Below, in pieces: positions 25,415-34,443 of a stretch of 64,000 nt of DNA (the stretch's first letter is position 1; every line of letters begins with the position of its first letter). The position numbers were made by a program, and so were the translations under genes. The DNA is from Desulfuromonadaceae bacterium (GTDB lineage: Bacteria; Desulfobacterota; Desulfuromonadia; Geobacterales; Pseudopelobacteraceae), in the NCBI GenBank assembly GCA_028683435.1, contig JAQUIG010000006.1, positions 1 through 64,000 on the forward strand, given 5' to 3'. Below the pieces are notes generated by a model that was given only the letters and a program-made list of their open reading frames with translations, was not told the origin of the DNA and searched no databases.

Positions 25415-25550
25415 GCTTCCTCCGAATTAAATGAAATGGGCATTTTACTGCGCTAAACATACTGAAAAGTGCCTGTTTTAGCAAGATTAAAGATTTATTT
25501 CGGGGCGGATAAACATCTGACAGACCTGGGAGAGTTACCGTTATCTGAAA

Positions 25551-25820
25551 TTAAATCGTTTCCGAATCGGAAACCGCTGCCCCACAATATTTGCAGACAG
25601 AATCTTTCCAGGGAAAAGTTCTGCCGCAATGATCGCACTTCCGGAAATGCCCACGTATTTCATGAGTCGGCTGGTGAAAATGGAGAACTACCAGAAAAAA
25701 AGGGAAAACCCCGGATAACATTCCCCATAGCAAGGGGTTTTTACCCCTGGACATTGCAAGTTTAAACCCGATAGCGGCCGGCAGACCGAAAAGCATCAGC
25801 AGAAAAATCATCTCACTCAT
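25551..25820 (-). CDS. Small membrane protein with zinc ribbon
   Basis: The 89-residue protein starts with two hydrophobic helices (about 1-20 and 30-47) and ends in a zinc-ribbon-like motif (CDHCGRTFPWKDSVCKYCG). It follows the VOC gene on the same strand after about 60 bases. Its role is unknown. Confidence 0.6.
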   Translation of the reverse strand: MSEMIFLLMLFGLPAAIGFKLAMSRGKNPLLWGMLSGVFPFFLVVLHFHQPTHEIRGHFRKCDHCGRTFPWKDSVCKYCGAAVSDSETI

Positions 25821-25879
25821 AGTTTGCCCCGACTTTTATCTGAAATGACATACTCATTTGCCAAAAACAAAAGGCTGAG

Positions 25880-26311
25880 CTACTGCCCAACCTTCTTTTG
25901 CACCGGCATCGATTCATCAAGGACGATCAGATAACCATCCGGATCGAAGCACCACATCTCCTTGACACCGTACGGCCTGATTTCCAGCGGGTAGAGAACC
26001 TCAAGACCTTCCTCCATGATGGCATCACGAATATCCTCTATATCAACGACTTCAAAATGGAGCGTGACACCTATTCCGCGCGGAAACATGCTGAAACGAG
26101 ACTCAAGCACCGGATGGGCCTTGATAACATCAGCCTCCTCCACAAAGACAATCGCCATGCCGTCCATATCAATCAGCAGATGATCGGGCGCACCTTTCGA
26201 GGTAAATGAGCGCCGTACCGGCAATTCCAGGATTCCTGCATAAAAAGCTTCCGTTACAACGAGTTGCGAAACGGCCAGCTGAATCGAATGTGGAGCGCGG
26301 TGTGCCTTCAC
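25880..26311 (-). CDS. VOC-family (glyoxalase/bleomycin-resistance fold) protein
   Basis: The 143-residue protein has the paired beta-alpha-beta-beta-beta units of VOC proteins: HSIQLAVSQL, TLHFEVVDIEDI, and KEMWCFDPDGYLIVL at the end. The substrate is unknown. The start is a GTG that overlaps the ccdA stop, with AAGGGA upstream, so it is translated with the redox pair. Confidence 0.7.
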   Translation of the reverse strand: MKAHRAPHSIQLAVSQLVVTEAFYAGILELPVRRSFTSKGAPDHLLIDMDGMAIVFVEEADVIKAHPVLESRFSMFPRGIGVTLHFEVVDIEDIRDAIMEEGLEVLYPLEIRPYGVKEMWCFDPDGYLIVLDESMPVQKKVGQ

Positions 26312-27039
26312 TCAAATCCCTTGTAAAAAAACGTCACATAGCCGGAAAGACGCGAAAGCCAGTTGGTGTAGATCAGCACACCGACCACCATCAGAAGAAT
26401 TCCGGTAATAATTTCGAATATGTGAATATATTTTTTAAAGCGATTGAATACAGCCATAAATTTATTCATAGCAAGCGCCGAAAGGAAGAACGGGACGCCC
26501 AAACCCAAGGAGTAGAGCAGCAGCAGCAAAATCCCCTGATACACACTCTCCTCGGTGGCAGCCACAGCAAGTATCGCGGCAAGTATCGGCCCGATACAAG
26601 GGGTCCATCCGGCGGCAAACGCAAGGCCGACGAGAAAACTCCCGGCGTAACCAGCGGGCTTATGCTTGACGTTAACTCTTTTTTCACCCAGAAGAAACTT
26701 GAGAGGAAACAGGCCGGTTACATGAAGGCCGAGCAGCACCAATAGAACACCGCCAACCTTTCTGAGAATAATAGCGTGAGCAGAGAGGAATGATCCAATA
26801 TATGTTGCAGAGGCACCCAGCAGGACGAACACCGCTGTGAAACCGCAGATAAAACATAATGAGTGCAGAATCGCTTTTTGACGGATGATGTGCGAAGGGT
26901 GCTCTGCCTGCATATCAGCATAAGAAATGCCTGTGATGTACATAACATAGGAAGGTATCAGCGGAAATACACACGGCGATAGAAACGACAGCAGGCCAGC
27001 AATGAAAGCCCCTATGTAGGTTACTTCATGACCGTTCAT
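26308..27039 (-). CDS. ccdA: CcdA-type thiol-disulfide transmembrane protein
   Basis: The 243-residue protein has six or so transmembrane helices and the DsbD/CcdA pattern (FLSPCVFPLIPSY in the first helix pair, GWTPCIGPILAAIL later). The two Cys carry reducing equivalents across the inner membrane. It overlaps the thioredoxin-like lipoprotein gene by four bases, which makes TlpA its probable partner, for cytochrome c maturation or protein thiol reduction. Confidence 0.88.
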   Translation of the reverse strand: MNGHEVTYIGAFIAGLLSFLSPCVFPLIPSYVMYITGISYADMQAEHPSHIIRQKAILHSLCFICGFTAVFVLLGASATYIGSFLSAHAIILRKVGGVLLVLLGLHVTGLFPLKFLLGEKRVNVKHKPAGYAGSFLVGLAFAAGWTPCIGPILAAILAVAATEESVYQGILLLLLYSLGLGVPFFLSALAMNKFMAVFNRFKKYIHIFEIITGILLMVVGVLIYTNWLSRLSGYVTFFYKGFE

Positions 27040-27578
27040 TGGGCTCCCTGTTTCATTAACGATTCAAGGAATGAAACTGTTTCGGGGGAATCCCAGGCAA
27101 AGCCGCCGATGATTTTTTTTACTATTACGCCCTCTTTGTCGATAATAAATGATTCCGGAATGCCGGTAATGCCATAGGATTTGGCTGAAGCGCCACTTTC
27201 ATCAAGGTAGGTCGGAAGCGAAAAACCGGACTCCTTGAAAAACGATTCAATGGCCGGCTGGCCCCCTTCGTCAACCGAAATAGCCACCATCTGAAACGGT
27301 TTACCGGTCATAACACCGTTCAGTTTCATCATGGAGGGAATCTCTTCACGGCAGGGGGGGCACCAGGTCGCCCAGAAATTAAGCAGTACAACCTTGCCTT
27401 TAAGTTCTGATAATTTCAGGGTACTCCCATTAGCCAGCGATATGACAGAAACATCCGGCGCAGGGCTCTTTTCTTTTGCAACCACGTTTATTTTGGGTGA
27501 AGTGGGTGAATCAGATCTGGAACAGGCGGTCAGAGACAGGAACAGACAAGCTATAAAAAGGAAGATAATCCGCTGCAT
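27036..27578 (-). CDS. TlpA/ResA-like thioredoxin lipoprotein
   Basis: The 180-residue protein has a lipobox (LSLTAC at about residue 19), a thioredoxin fold with FWATWCPPCREE (active site CPPC) and the cis-Pro segment GITGIPESFII. It should act on the periplasmic face as a thiol reductant fed by CcdA. It is the first gene of the tlpA-ccdA-VOC unit. Confidence 0.88.
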   Translation of the reverse strand: MQRIIFLFIACLFLSLTACSRSDSPTSPKINVVAKEKSPAPDVSVISLANGSTLKLSELKGKVVLLNFWATWCPPCREEIPSMMKLNGVMTGKPFQMVAISVDEGGQPAIESFFKESGFSLPTYLDESGASAKSYGITGIPESFIIDKEGVIVKKIIGGFAWDSPETVSFLESLMKQGAQ

Positions 27579-27637
27579 GAAACCTCCGGTGGTTTAATGA
27601 AGTAGTATAGGGGGAAATGAATGGCCAAAAATAAGAT

Positions 27638-28606
27638 TTATTTACTGCGCGTTACAATATATTCAGACAGGCTGAGCAGAGCATCACGCACCGGTGATGG
27701 CGCAAACAGGTCCAGATGGTTCTTACAGCGGTTTATGTAAGAGAGAGCTGCCTCAACGGTATAGGCAATGCCGCCGTACTGCTTGACGATGCCGGAAACT
27801 GCACGAAAGTCACCCAGCGACATTTCATCCTTTTCAACAACTGCAGCAATCAGCGCACGTTCAGAATCGCTGCACTGTTTCAGCGTATGGATCAGCGGCA
27901 GAGTAATCTTTCCCTCTTCAAGATCATGCCCGATGCACTTACCGAACTCTTCCTCGGTGGCAACATAGTCGAGAATATCATCCATCAACTGGAATGCAAT
28001 GCCGAGATCCATGCCGAAATCAGCCAATGCCTGCTGTTGACTCTGAGGAACTGCGCCGAGAATAGCTCCCGCTTCGCAGGCAGCAGACATCAGAATCGCG
28101 GTTTTTGAGCGGACGACTTTAATATACCGATCCTCCGTCAGATCCATCTCTCCCGTGCAGAGGAGCTGCATGACCTCGCCCTCTGCAATAACCGTTGTAG
28201 CATCGGAAAGGACCCGCAGTATATCAAGACTGCCGACATTTACCATGAGGGAAAATGATTTTGAAAACAGAAAGTCTCCAACCAGTACCGAAGCTTCATT
28301 GCCCCAGAGGGTATTGGCTGAGGCAAGACCACGCCGTAGCGTAGCACTGTCGACAACATCGTCATGAAGCAGGGTGGCCGTATGAATGAACTCTATTACA
28401 CTCGCCAGCGGCACAGCCTTGTCACCGGCGTAGTCACTCAAACGGGCGGCCAGCAGCAGTAGTGCCGGGCGTACACGCTTGCCGCCGCTGGAAAGGACAT
28501 ACTCTCCGACTTTACGAATCAGTGGCACATCAGATTGCAGATCTTTACGAAACTGCCGTTCAACCAGTTTTAGATCTTCGCCGATAATGGCAAGTGCTGC
28601 CTGCAT
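27638..28606 (-). CDS. ispB: Polyprenyl diphosphate synthase
   Basis: The 322-residue trans-prenyltransferase has both aspartate-rich motifs (LLHDDVVD near residue 77-84 and LMDDILDY near 208) and GGKRVRP near the N-terminus. The family makes the octaprenyl or longer side chain of quinones such as menaquinone. AAGGATG precedes the ATG by about ten bases. Confidence 0.88.
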   Translation of the reverse strand: MQAALAIIGEDLKLVERQFRKDLQSDVPLIRKVGEYVLSSGGKRVRPALLLLAARLSDYAGDKAVPLASVIEFIHTATLLHDDVVDSATLRRGLASANTLWGNEASVLVGDFLFSKSFSLMVNVGSLDILRVLSDATTVIAEGEVMQLLCTGEMDLTEDRYIKVVRSKTAILMSAACEAGAILGAVPQSQQQALADFGMDLGIAFQLMDDILDYVATEEEFGKCIGHDLEEGKITLPLIHTLKQCSDSERALIAAVVEKDEMSLGDFRAVSGIVKQYGGIAYTVEAALSYINRCKNHLDLFAPSPVRDALLSLSEYIVTRSK

Positions 28607-28791
28607 GAGATTACATCCTTATAGGTAAATTCGCGCCATAGTAATGGAATGGCTTCCGCTTTGTCAAAGCATTTCTGGCAAGGGTTTATGGCTGTTTATG
28701 CGTGAAACGGCATCATCTTTAGATTGCCAGACGTAACTCCACAGTATATGGTGTAAAGATAAAAAATATAGGTAACACAAAAGGAACTTGC

Positions 28792-30180
28792 ATGCGATTT
28801 GACGAACTCCCGATTCCCGAGCAGGTGCTTCGCGGCATTGCCGAGACCGGTTTTAGTATCTGCACCCCGATTCAGGAACAAACCCTGCCAACGACACTAA
28901 AGGGTATTGACATCGCCGGCCAGGCACAGACCGGGACCGGAAAAACAGCCGCCTTTCTGATTTCACTTTTCACCCGTCTGCTGGCAAATGAACATCCGGT
29001 CGGCAGACCACGAGCCTTGATTCTGGCACCAACCCGCGAACTGGTTATTCAGATCGAAGCGGATGCAAAGCAGCTTGGAGCCCACTGCGGTTTCGCCGTT
29101 CAGGCTATTTATGGCGGTGTTGATTATATGAAACAGAAGAACGCTCTTCTGGACGGGGCTGATATCATCGTCGGCACCCCGGGGCGTTTAATCGACTATC
29201 TCAAGCAGAAGATCTACAGCCTGAAAGACATTGAGGTACTGGTGATTGACGAGGCTGACCGCATGTTCGATCTCGGATTCATTGCCGATCTCCGTTTTAT
29301 CCTCCGGAAACTGCCGCCATTTGAAAAACGCCAGAACATGATGTTTTCGGCGACCCTCAACCCGCGGGTCATGGAGCTGGCTTACGAATTCATGAACTCG
29401 CCGACCAGGGTTTCGGTAACCCCTGAAACCATGACCGCCGAACGGGTGGAGCAACTTCTGTTCCACTGTTCCCGCAAAGAGAAATTTTCACTGCTGCTGG
29501 GGCTTTTGCGGCGCGACTGCATGGAACGCACCATAATATTTATGAACACCAAACGGGAAGCGGAGCATCTGCATAACCTCCTGAATGCGAATAATTTCCC
29601 CTGTAAAGTCATTTCAGGTGACGTTGACCAGCGCAGACGGATGAAAATCCTCGACAATTTTAAAGACGGCACGCTCCCGATTCTGATTGCAACCGATGTT
29701 GCATCACGAGGCCTGCACATTGACGGTGTTTCCCATGTTATTAATTATGATTTACCTCAGGATTGCGAGGATTATGTCCACCGCATCGGCCGAACTGCCC
29801 GTGCTGGAGCCGAAGGGAGGGCTATTTCTCTGGTCGATGAGGATGGCGCCTTCTTTCTGGAAGCGATTGAAGATTATATTAAAACCAAAATCCCCACCGA
29901 ATGGGCTGATGATGACCTGTATGTGCTCGATTATGTGCGTACACCACGGCCAAAAAGGGTCCAGGATCTGAAACGGGACAAACCGGGTGCCGGCCGGGGG
30001 AATGACAAGCACGCGCGTCCTGCAGCGCGTCCGCTCAAAAAAACAACTGCGGCGTTTGCCAAACCGGCAGCAGCGGTGCCACCGGCCGAAGGTGAAGTCA
30101 AAAAGAAACCACGCCGACGCAGCAGAAAGCCGAAACCTGCGGGTGACCAGACAGCTGTCAAGGCGACCGAACTGGTGTAG
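28792..30180 (+). CDS. DEAD-box RNA helicase (RhlB/RhlE-like)
   Basis: The 462-residue helicase shows the Q motif (CTPIQEQ), motif I AQTGTGKT, Ia APTRELV, II DEAD, III SAT, and VI HRIGRTARAG. After about residue 375 comes a basic, Pro/Ala-rich tail ending in KKKPRRRSRKPKP, which probably binds RNA. AAAGGA stands before the ATG. A strong terminator follows. Confidence 0.9.
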   Translation: MRFDELPIPEQVLRGIAETGFSICTPIQEQTLPTTLKGIDIAGQAQTGTGKTAAFLISLFTRLLANEHPVGRPRALILAPTRELVIQIEADAKQLGAHCGFAVQAIYGGVDYMKQKNALLDGADIIVGTPGRLIDYLKQKIYSLKDIEVLVIDEADRMFDLGFIADLRFILRKLPPFEKRQNMMFSATLNPRVMELAYEFMNSPTRVSVTPETMTAERVEQLLFHCSRKEKFSLLLGLLRRDCMERTIIFMNTKREAEHLHNLLNANNFPCKVISGDVDQRRRMKILDNFKDGTLPILIATDVASRGLHIDGVSHVINYDLPQDCEDYVHRIGRTARAGAEGRAISLVDEDGAFFLEAIEDYIKTKIPTEWADDDLYVLDYVRTPRPKRVQDLKRDKPGAGRGNDKHARPAARPLKKTTAAFAKPAAAVPPAEGEVKKKPRRRSRKPKPAGDQTAVKATELV

Positions 30181-30184
30181 AAAC

Positions 30185-30224
30185 AGCAACGCCCTTCCTT
30201 GCTAAAAGGAAGGGCGTTGCTCTA
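30185..30224. terminator. Terminator after DEAD-box helicase gene
   Basis: AGCAACGCCCTTCCTT (30185-30200) pairs perfectly with AAGGAAGGGCGTTGCT (30206-30221) around a 5-base loop. It may serve the convergent small gene as well. Confidence 0.8.
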
Positions 30225-30273
30225 TTATCAACAATAAAATGCCGGACAAACTATCTTACATGGCAGTTTTAAT

Positions 30274-30450
30274 TTACACTTCTTCGGGAGCTTTCTCCGC
30301 ACCTTCACTGTTTTCAGTTGCTTCAGCACCTTCAGTTACTTCGGTACCGTCAGGATTTTGCTCACCCTTTCGTGCCTTCTTTTCATCCTTCTTCTTCTGA
30401 CGTTCCAGTTCTTTCTTGCGCTTTTCAAACGAATAATTCGGCTTGGCCAT
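30274..30450 (-). CDS. Small charged protein, unknown function
   Basis: The 58-residue protein starts MAKPNYSFEKRKKELERQ, is Lys/Glu-rich in the first half and acidic with Ala/Glu repeats in the second. AAAGGAG lies eight bases before ATG 30450, which I prefer to an in-frame ATG 24 bases upstream. Similar short proteins occur in delta-proteobacteria as I recall. No function is known. Confidence 0.6.
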   Translation of the reverse strand: MAKPNYSFEKRKKELERQKKKDEKKARKGEQNPDGTEVTEGAEATENSEGAEKAPEEV

Positions 30451-30505
30451 GTGTGTTTCTCCTTTTAATTCCAACTCCGATTTGGATTAGTATTTATCGC
30501 ACGAT

Positions 30506-32140
30506 TTACCTGCAGCCTGCAGTATGATGACTCTTCGAAAGGTAATAATCATAGTTCCCTTCATACACCCGCATCTCGCCATGATCAACCTCAAAAACCC
30601 GGTCAACCAGCAGGCGAAGAAAATGCCGGTCGTGGCTGACCAGCACAATCGTCCCGCCGAAGTTTTTGAGGGTTTCCAGCAGCATTTCACGAGAGCGGAT
30701 ATCCAGATGGTTAGTTGGTTCGTCAAGGATCAGAAAATTGACCGGACGGGCCAGAATCGTAGCCAGCACCACCCTGCTCTTCTCGCCGCCCGAGAGGTTT
30801 TCTATACGTTTCTCTACAGAGTCACCCGAAAAAAGGAATGCCCCAAGCAGGTTGCGTATCTGTCCGATGGTGGCGAGCGGCATATAATCCTGCATGGTTT
30901 CAAAGATACTCTTCCGGGGATCAAGCAGTTCCATGGCGTGCTGACTGAAGTAGCCGATCTCCACATTAGCGCCGATCGTCATGCTGCCGGTGGTTGCTTC
31001 GATCTGGCCCGCCATGATCTTGAGTAAGGTCGATTTACCGGCGCCATTCACGCCGACGACGGCGATCTTGTTCAGACGCTTGACCATACCGGTTACGCCA
31101 TGAAACACCGGTTTTTCCTCCCCGTTAGGGGTCATCCAGACCTTGCCGAGACCTTCAAAAGCGGCCACATCATCGCCGCTGCGAGGTGGTTCGGCAAAGC
31201 CGAAACGTACTATTTTCTCTTCGGCAGGGATTTCGATCCGCTCAATTTTTTCCAGTTTCTTTACCCGGGATTGCACCTGGGCGGCATGGGAAGCACGAGC
31301 GGCGAAGCGGGCGATGAACTCCTCTTCCTTGGCCAGCATATCCTGCTGACGTTTGTGTGAAGCGATCAGCTGCTCGAGGCGGATATCCCGCTCACGTTCA
31401 TAGAAATCGTAATTCCCGCCATAGGTTGTGACAGCCGTATTGGCAACCTCAATGACCCGGGAAACAACCCGGTTCATAAAATCACGATCATGGCTGGTCA
31501 TCAGGAGCGCCCCGTTGAATTCACTGGAAAGCCACTCCTCCAGCCAGACAATCGACTCTACATCCAGATGGTTAGTCGGTTCATCGAGCAGCAGCACGTC
31601 CGGCTTGAAGGTCAGGATACTAGCGAGGGCGATGCGCATCTTCCAACCGCCACTGAACGATTCGACCGGATGGTTGTAGCGGTCAGGGCCGATCCCGAGA
31701 CCGGTCAGAACGGCCTGAGCACGCGAATCAAGGTCATACCCCTCCATATGTTCAAACTCTTCAACAGCGGTGCCATAACGTTCCAGCAGGGCCGCCATTG
31801 CATCATCGGACTGCGGCTCGCACATTGCCGCCTCCATCTCCTTCATCTCTGCCGCTAGATGCACGGTTGAGCCGCAAGTCGCCATAACCTCCTCAAGTGC
31901 CGACCGACCTGACATTTCTCCGACTTCCTGAGAAAAATATCCGATCGTTTTGTTTTTGGGCAGGATAACCTCACCTGTATCCGGCTCCTCCTCCCCGGCT
32001 ATGAGACGAAATACCGTCGTTTTCCCGGCACCGTTAGGACCGACCAGACCGGTGTGCGTTCCGGGGAGGATTTGACAGCTTGCGTCGCGAAACAGAATCT
32101 GTGAGCCGTGCTGCTTGTATATATTTGTCAGCTGAACCAT
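30506..32140 (-). CDS. ABC-F family ATPase
   Basis: The 544-residue soluble protein has two complete nucleotide-binding domains and no membrane helices. Walker A reads GPNGAGKTT and GVNGAGKST, the signatures SGGWKMRIAL and SGGEKSRVVL, and both Walker B segments LDEPTNHLD. A charged linker of about 80 residues joins the halves, as expected for ABC-F proteins that act on the ribosome. The subtype looks closer to Uup/YheS than to EttA. A role in translation is inferred from the family. Confidence 0.88.
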   Translation of the reverse strand: MVQLTNIYKQHGSQILFRDASCQILPGTHTGLVGPNGAGKTTVFRLIAGEEEPDTGEVILPKNKTIGYFSQEVGEMSGRSALEEVMATCGSTVHLAAEMKEMEAAMCEPQSDDAMAALLERYGTAVEEFEHMEGYDLDSRAQAVLTGLGIGPDRYNHPVESFSGGWKMRIALASILTFKPDVLLLDEPTNHLDVESIVWLEEWLSSEFNGALLMTSHDRDFMNRVVSRVIEVANTAVTTYGGNYDFYERERDIRLEQLIASHKRQQDMLAKEEEFIARFAARASHAAQVQSRVKKLEKIERIEIPAEEKIVRFGFAEPPRSGDDVAAFEGLGKVWMTPNGEEKPVFHGVTGMVKRLNKIAVVGVNGAGKSTLLKIMAGQIEATTGSMTIGANVEIGYFSQHAMELLDPRKSIFETMQDYMPLATIGQIRNLLGAFLFSGDSVEKRIENLSGGEKSRVVLATILARPVNFLILDEPTNHLDIRSREMLLETLKNFGGTIVLVSHDRHFLRLLVDRVFEVDHGEMRVYEGNYDYYLSKSHHTAGCR

Positions 32141-32175
32141 CTCGTAAAACTCCCTGAGTTACATTGAAATTTAAA

Positions 32176-32613
32176 TTAGCCAAGCTGAACCGACCACACA
32201 TAAGGGTTCATACCATAATTCCATCCGAGACAGAGCCTCCGGTAACCGGAGAAGAGGAGCCCATCCCCACCGCTGCAGAGAATTATCGGCGCCTTGAGAG
32301 CCAGCGAACCGGCACTCTGCAGAGCATCCTCCATCCGGGAATAGTTTTTCCGGTAGCCCCTCTTTGCTCTGGCAAGATAAACCAGATACTCGTCATAGCT
32401 GTGATATGAAAGCGCAACCGGTATTCCACCGATTGTCGCGGCGCGAGGATAAGAAACAAGCGCCCCATCGTCAAAGCGGGAGACAATCAGCTCCCAGGTG
32501 ACCGCATGAGAGCGATACCACTCCTGCTTGGCAGGGTGATTAAAAAACTCCCACCGCTCCTCTTCAATGTCAGGCTTCAACCAGGTAATAATGAGAGTTG
32601 AGGGCGAAATCAT
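32176..32613 (-). CDS. Hypothetical protein
   Basis: The 145-residue protein has no signal peptide or membrane segment and shows no motif I recognise. It is rich in Tyr and Trp, with SYHSYDEYLVYLARAKRGYR near the middle. ATG 32613 is chosen because the frame upstream runs through a terminator hairpin, and CGGAG lies five bases before this ATG. It sits between two ABC-F genes, on the same strand. Confidence 0.55.
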   Translation of the reverse strand: MISPSTLIITWLKPDIEEERWEFFNHPAKQEWYRSHAVTWELIVSRFDDGALVSYPRAATIGGIPVALSYHSYDEYLVYLARAKRGYRKNYSRMEDALQSAGSLALKAPIILCSGGDGLLFSGYRRLCLGWNYGMNPYVWSVQLG

Positions 32614-32629
32614 TGACTCTCCGTTGTGT

Positions 32630-32658
32630 AAAAAACCACAAGGAGAAATCCCTGTGGT
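32630..32658 (-). terminator. Terminator after second ABC-F gene
   Basis: On the minus strand ACCACA and TGTGGT close a hairpin (32653-32658 with 32635-32640), followed by six T. It ends the ABC-F transcript ahead of the hypothetical gene. Confidence 0.7.
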
Positions 32659-32683
32659 CAATTACTGAAAGTATATATCCAGG

Positions 32684-34321
32684 CTAAAGAGTCAGATCGG
32701 CATGACCGTGGTACAGTTCATCCCGCTCACGATTGACATCTTCGCTCTCGAGATACTCTTCAAAACCCATACTCCGGTCAATAATGCCACCCGGAGTTAT
32801 CTCCACAATCCGGTTGGCAATGGTTGAGACAAATTCATGGTCATGAGAAGCAAACAGTACTACCTCGTTAAATGCGATCAGCCCCTCATTAAGAGCGGTA
32901 ATCGATTCCAGATCGAGGTGATTGGTCGGTTCATCAAGGATAATCACATTGGCAGCGGTCAGCATCATGCGCGACAACATACAGCGGACTTTTTCGCCGC
33001 CGGAGAGAACCGTTGTTTTCTTCATAGCTTCTTCACCGGAGAAAAGCATCCTGCCAAGGAACCCGCGGGCAAAGGTTTCACCCTCAGTCGGTGGTGAATA
33101 CTGCCCCAGCCACTCAATCAGGGTCATTTCACGTTCAAAGTACTGGTTGTTTTCTTTGGGGAAATAGGCGCTGGAAATAGTAATGCCCCAGCGGAAGCTG
33201 CCGCTGTCCGGTTCCAGCTCACCGGCCAGAATTTGAAAAAGCGTCGTTCTGGCAAGGGAATTGGCTCCGACAAAGGCAATCTTGTCCCCCTTGCGCACGA
33301 TCAGGTCAAGATTATTCAGTACCTTGACCCCGTCGACCTCTTTGTTCAGTCCTTCAATTTCCAGAATAATGTCACCGCAGGGACGCTCCGGCTTGAAAAC
33401 TACATGAGGATATTTGCGGGATGAGACCGGCATATCCTCAACGGTAAGTTTGTCGAGCAGCTTCCTGCGCGAAGTCGCCTGCTTTGCCTTGGAGGCATTG
33501 GAGCTGAAGCGCTGGATAAAAGCCTTAAGTTCATCAGCTCTTTCAGATACTTTGCGGTTTTCGTTCTGCTTCTGCTTTAAGTTCAGTTGGGCAGCCTGAT
33601 ACCAGAAATCGTAATTGCCGACATAAATCTGAATCCGCCCGAAATCTATATCGGCGGTATGCGTACACACCTGGTTGAGAAAGTGACGGTCATGCGACAC
33701 CACGATGACCGTATTGGGAAAGCGGAACAGAAACTCTTCCAACCAGTTTATCGATTTCAGGTCAAGGTTGTTGGTCGGTTCGTCCAGCAGCAGCACATCC
33801 GGATTGCCGAACAGGGCCTGCGCCAGCAGTACGCGCACCTTGTCACCCGCCTCAAGCTCCTTCATCTGCTTAGTCCGCAGTTCTTCCGGTATCCCCAGTC
33901 CGTTCAGAAGCACGGCTGCCTCGGATTCAACCTCGTAGCCGTTCATTTCCGCGAACTCACTCTCAAGCTCGGCGGAACGCACGCCGTCCTCTTCACTGAA
34001 TTCAGCCTTGGCGTAAATAGCTTCACGCGCGGTCATGACATCGTACAACCGTTTGTGCCCCATGACCACCGTGTTGAAAACGGTTTCATCATCAAAGGCG
34101 AACTGGTCCTGACGGAGAACAGCTATTCGCTCCCGGGGACCAACCACGACTTCCCCCTTGTCCGCCTCTAGCTCGCCGGCAAGAATTTTGAGAAAGGTCG
34201 ACTTCCCCGACCCGTTTGCGCCGATCAAACCGTAGCAGTTACCGGGGGTGAATTTGATGTTAACATCCTTGAATAGTACTCGTTTACCGTAGGAAAGGGT
34301 GATATTTGATGCTGCAATCAT
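32684..34321 (-). CDS. ABC-F family ATPase, YbiT-like, with altered second Walker A
   Basis: The 545-residue protein has two ABC domains joined by a charged linker. The first Walker A is canonical (GANGSGKST). The second reads GANSLARTT, lacking the Gly-Lys pair. Related YbiT-type proteins carry SLAKTT there as I recall, so the Lys-to-Arg change is the odd point. The two Walker B segments are LDEPTNNLD and LDEPTNHLD, and the second signature is LSGGEKVR. ATG 34321 is preferred because the 35 residues upstream span the preceding terminator. It probably binds the ribosome. Confidence 0.85.
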   Translation of the reverse strand: MIAASNITLSYGKRVLFKDVNIKFTPGNCYGLIGANGSGKSTFLKILAGELEADKGEVVVGPRERIAVLRQDQFAFDDETVFNTVVMGHKRLYDVMTAREAIYAKAEFSEEDGVRSAELESEFAEMNGYEVESEAAVLLNGLGIPEELRTKQMKELEAGDKVRVLLAQALFGNPDVLLLDEPTNNLDLKSINWLEEFLFRFPNTVIVVSHDRHFLNQVCTHTADIDFGRIQIYVGNYDFWYQAAQLNLKQKQNENRKVSERADELKAFIQRFSSNASKAKQATSRRKLLDKLTVEDMPVSSRKYPHVVFKPERPCGDIILEIEGLNKEVDGVKVLNNLDLIVRKGDKIAFVGANSLARTTLFQILAGELEPDSGSFRWGITISSAYFPKENNQYFEREMTLIEWLGQYSPPTEGETFARGFLGRMLFSGEEAMKKTTVLSGGEKVRCMLSRMMLTAANVIILDEPTNHLDLESITALNEGLIAFNEVVLFASHDHEFVSTIANRIVEITPGGIIDRSMGFEEYLESEDVNRERDELYHGHADLTL

Positions 34322-34349
34322 GCTGGATGGGTGCTCCTCACTGAGAAAT

Positions 34350-34383
34350 AAAAAACCACAGGGCCTTGGTGAGCTCCGTGGTT
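34350..34383 (-). terminator. Terminator after PAS histidine kinase gene
   Basis: On the minus strand AACCAC and GTGGTT close a hairpin (34378-34383 with 34354-34359), followed by a T run. Its outer stem resembles that of the terminator at 32630-32658. Confidence 0.65.
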
Positions 34384-34443
34384 CACGAACTGTTGATATA
34401 TAACATAAATTTTGGCTGCGGGGCAATACATTTCCGACTTTTG

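Noticed and set aside
32614..32661. Upstream start of the hypothetical gene
   Set aside because: The added codons run through an intrinsic terminator hairpin of the preceding gene.
34350..34383. Possible antibiotic-responsive attenuator ahead of an ABC-F gene
   Set aside because: The hairpin directly follows the histidine kinase stop and no leader peptide or alternative fold is evident, so a plain terminator is simpler.
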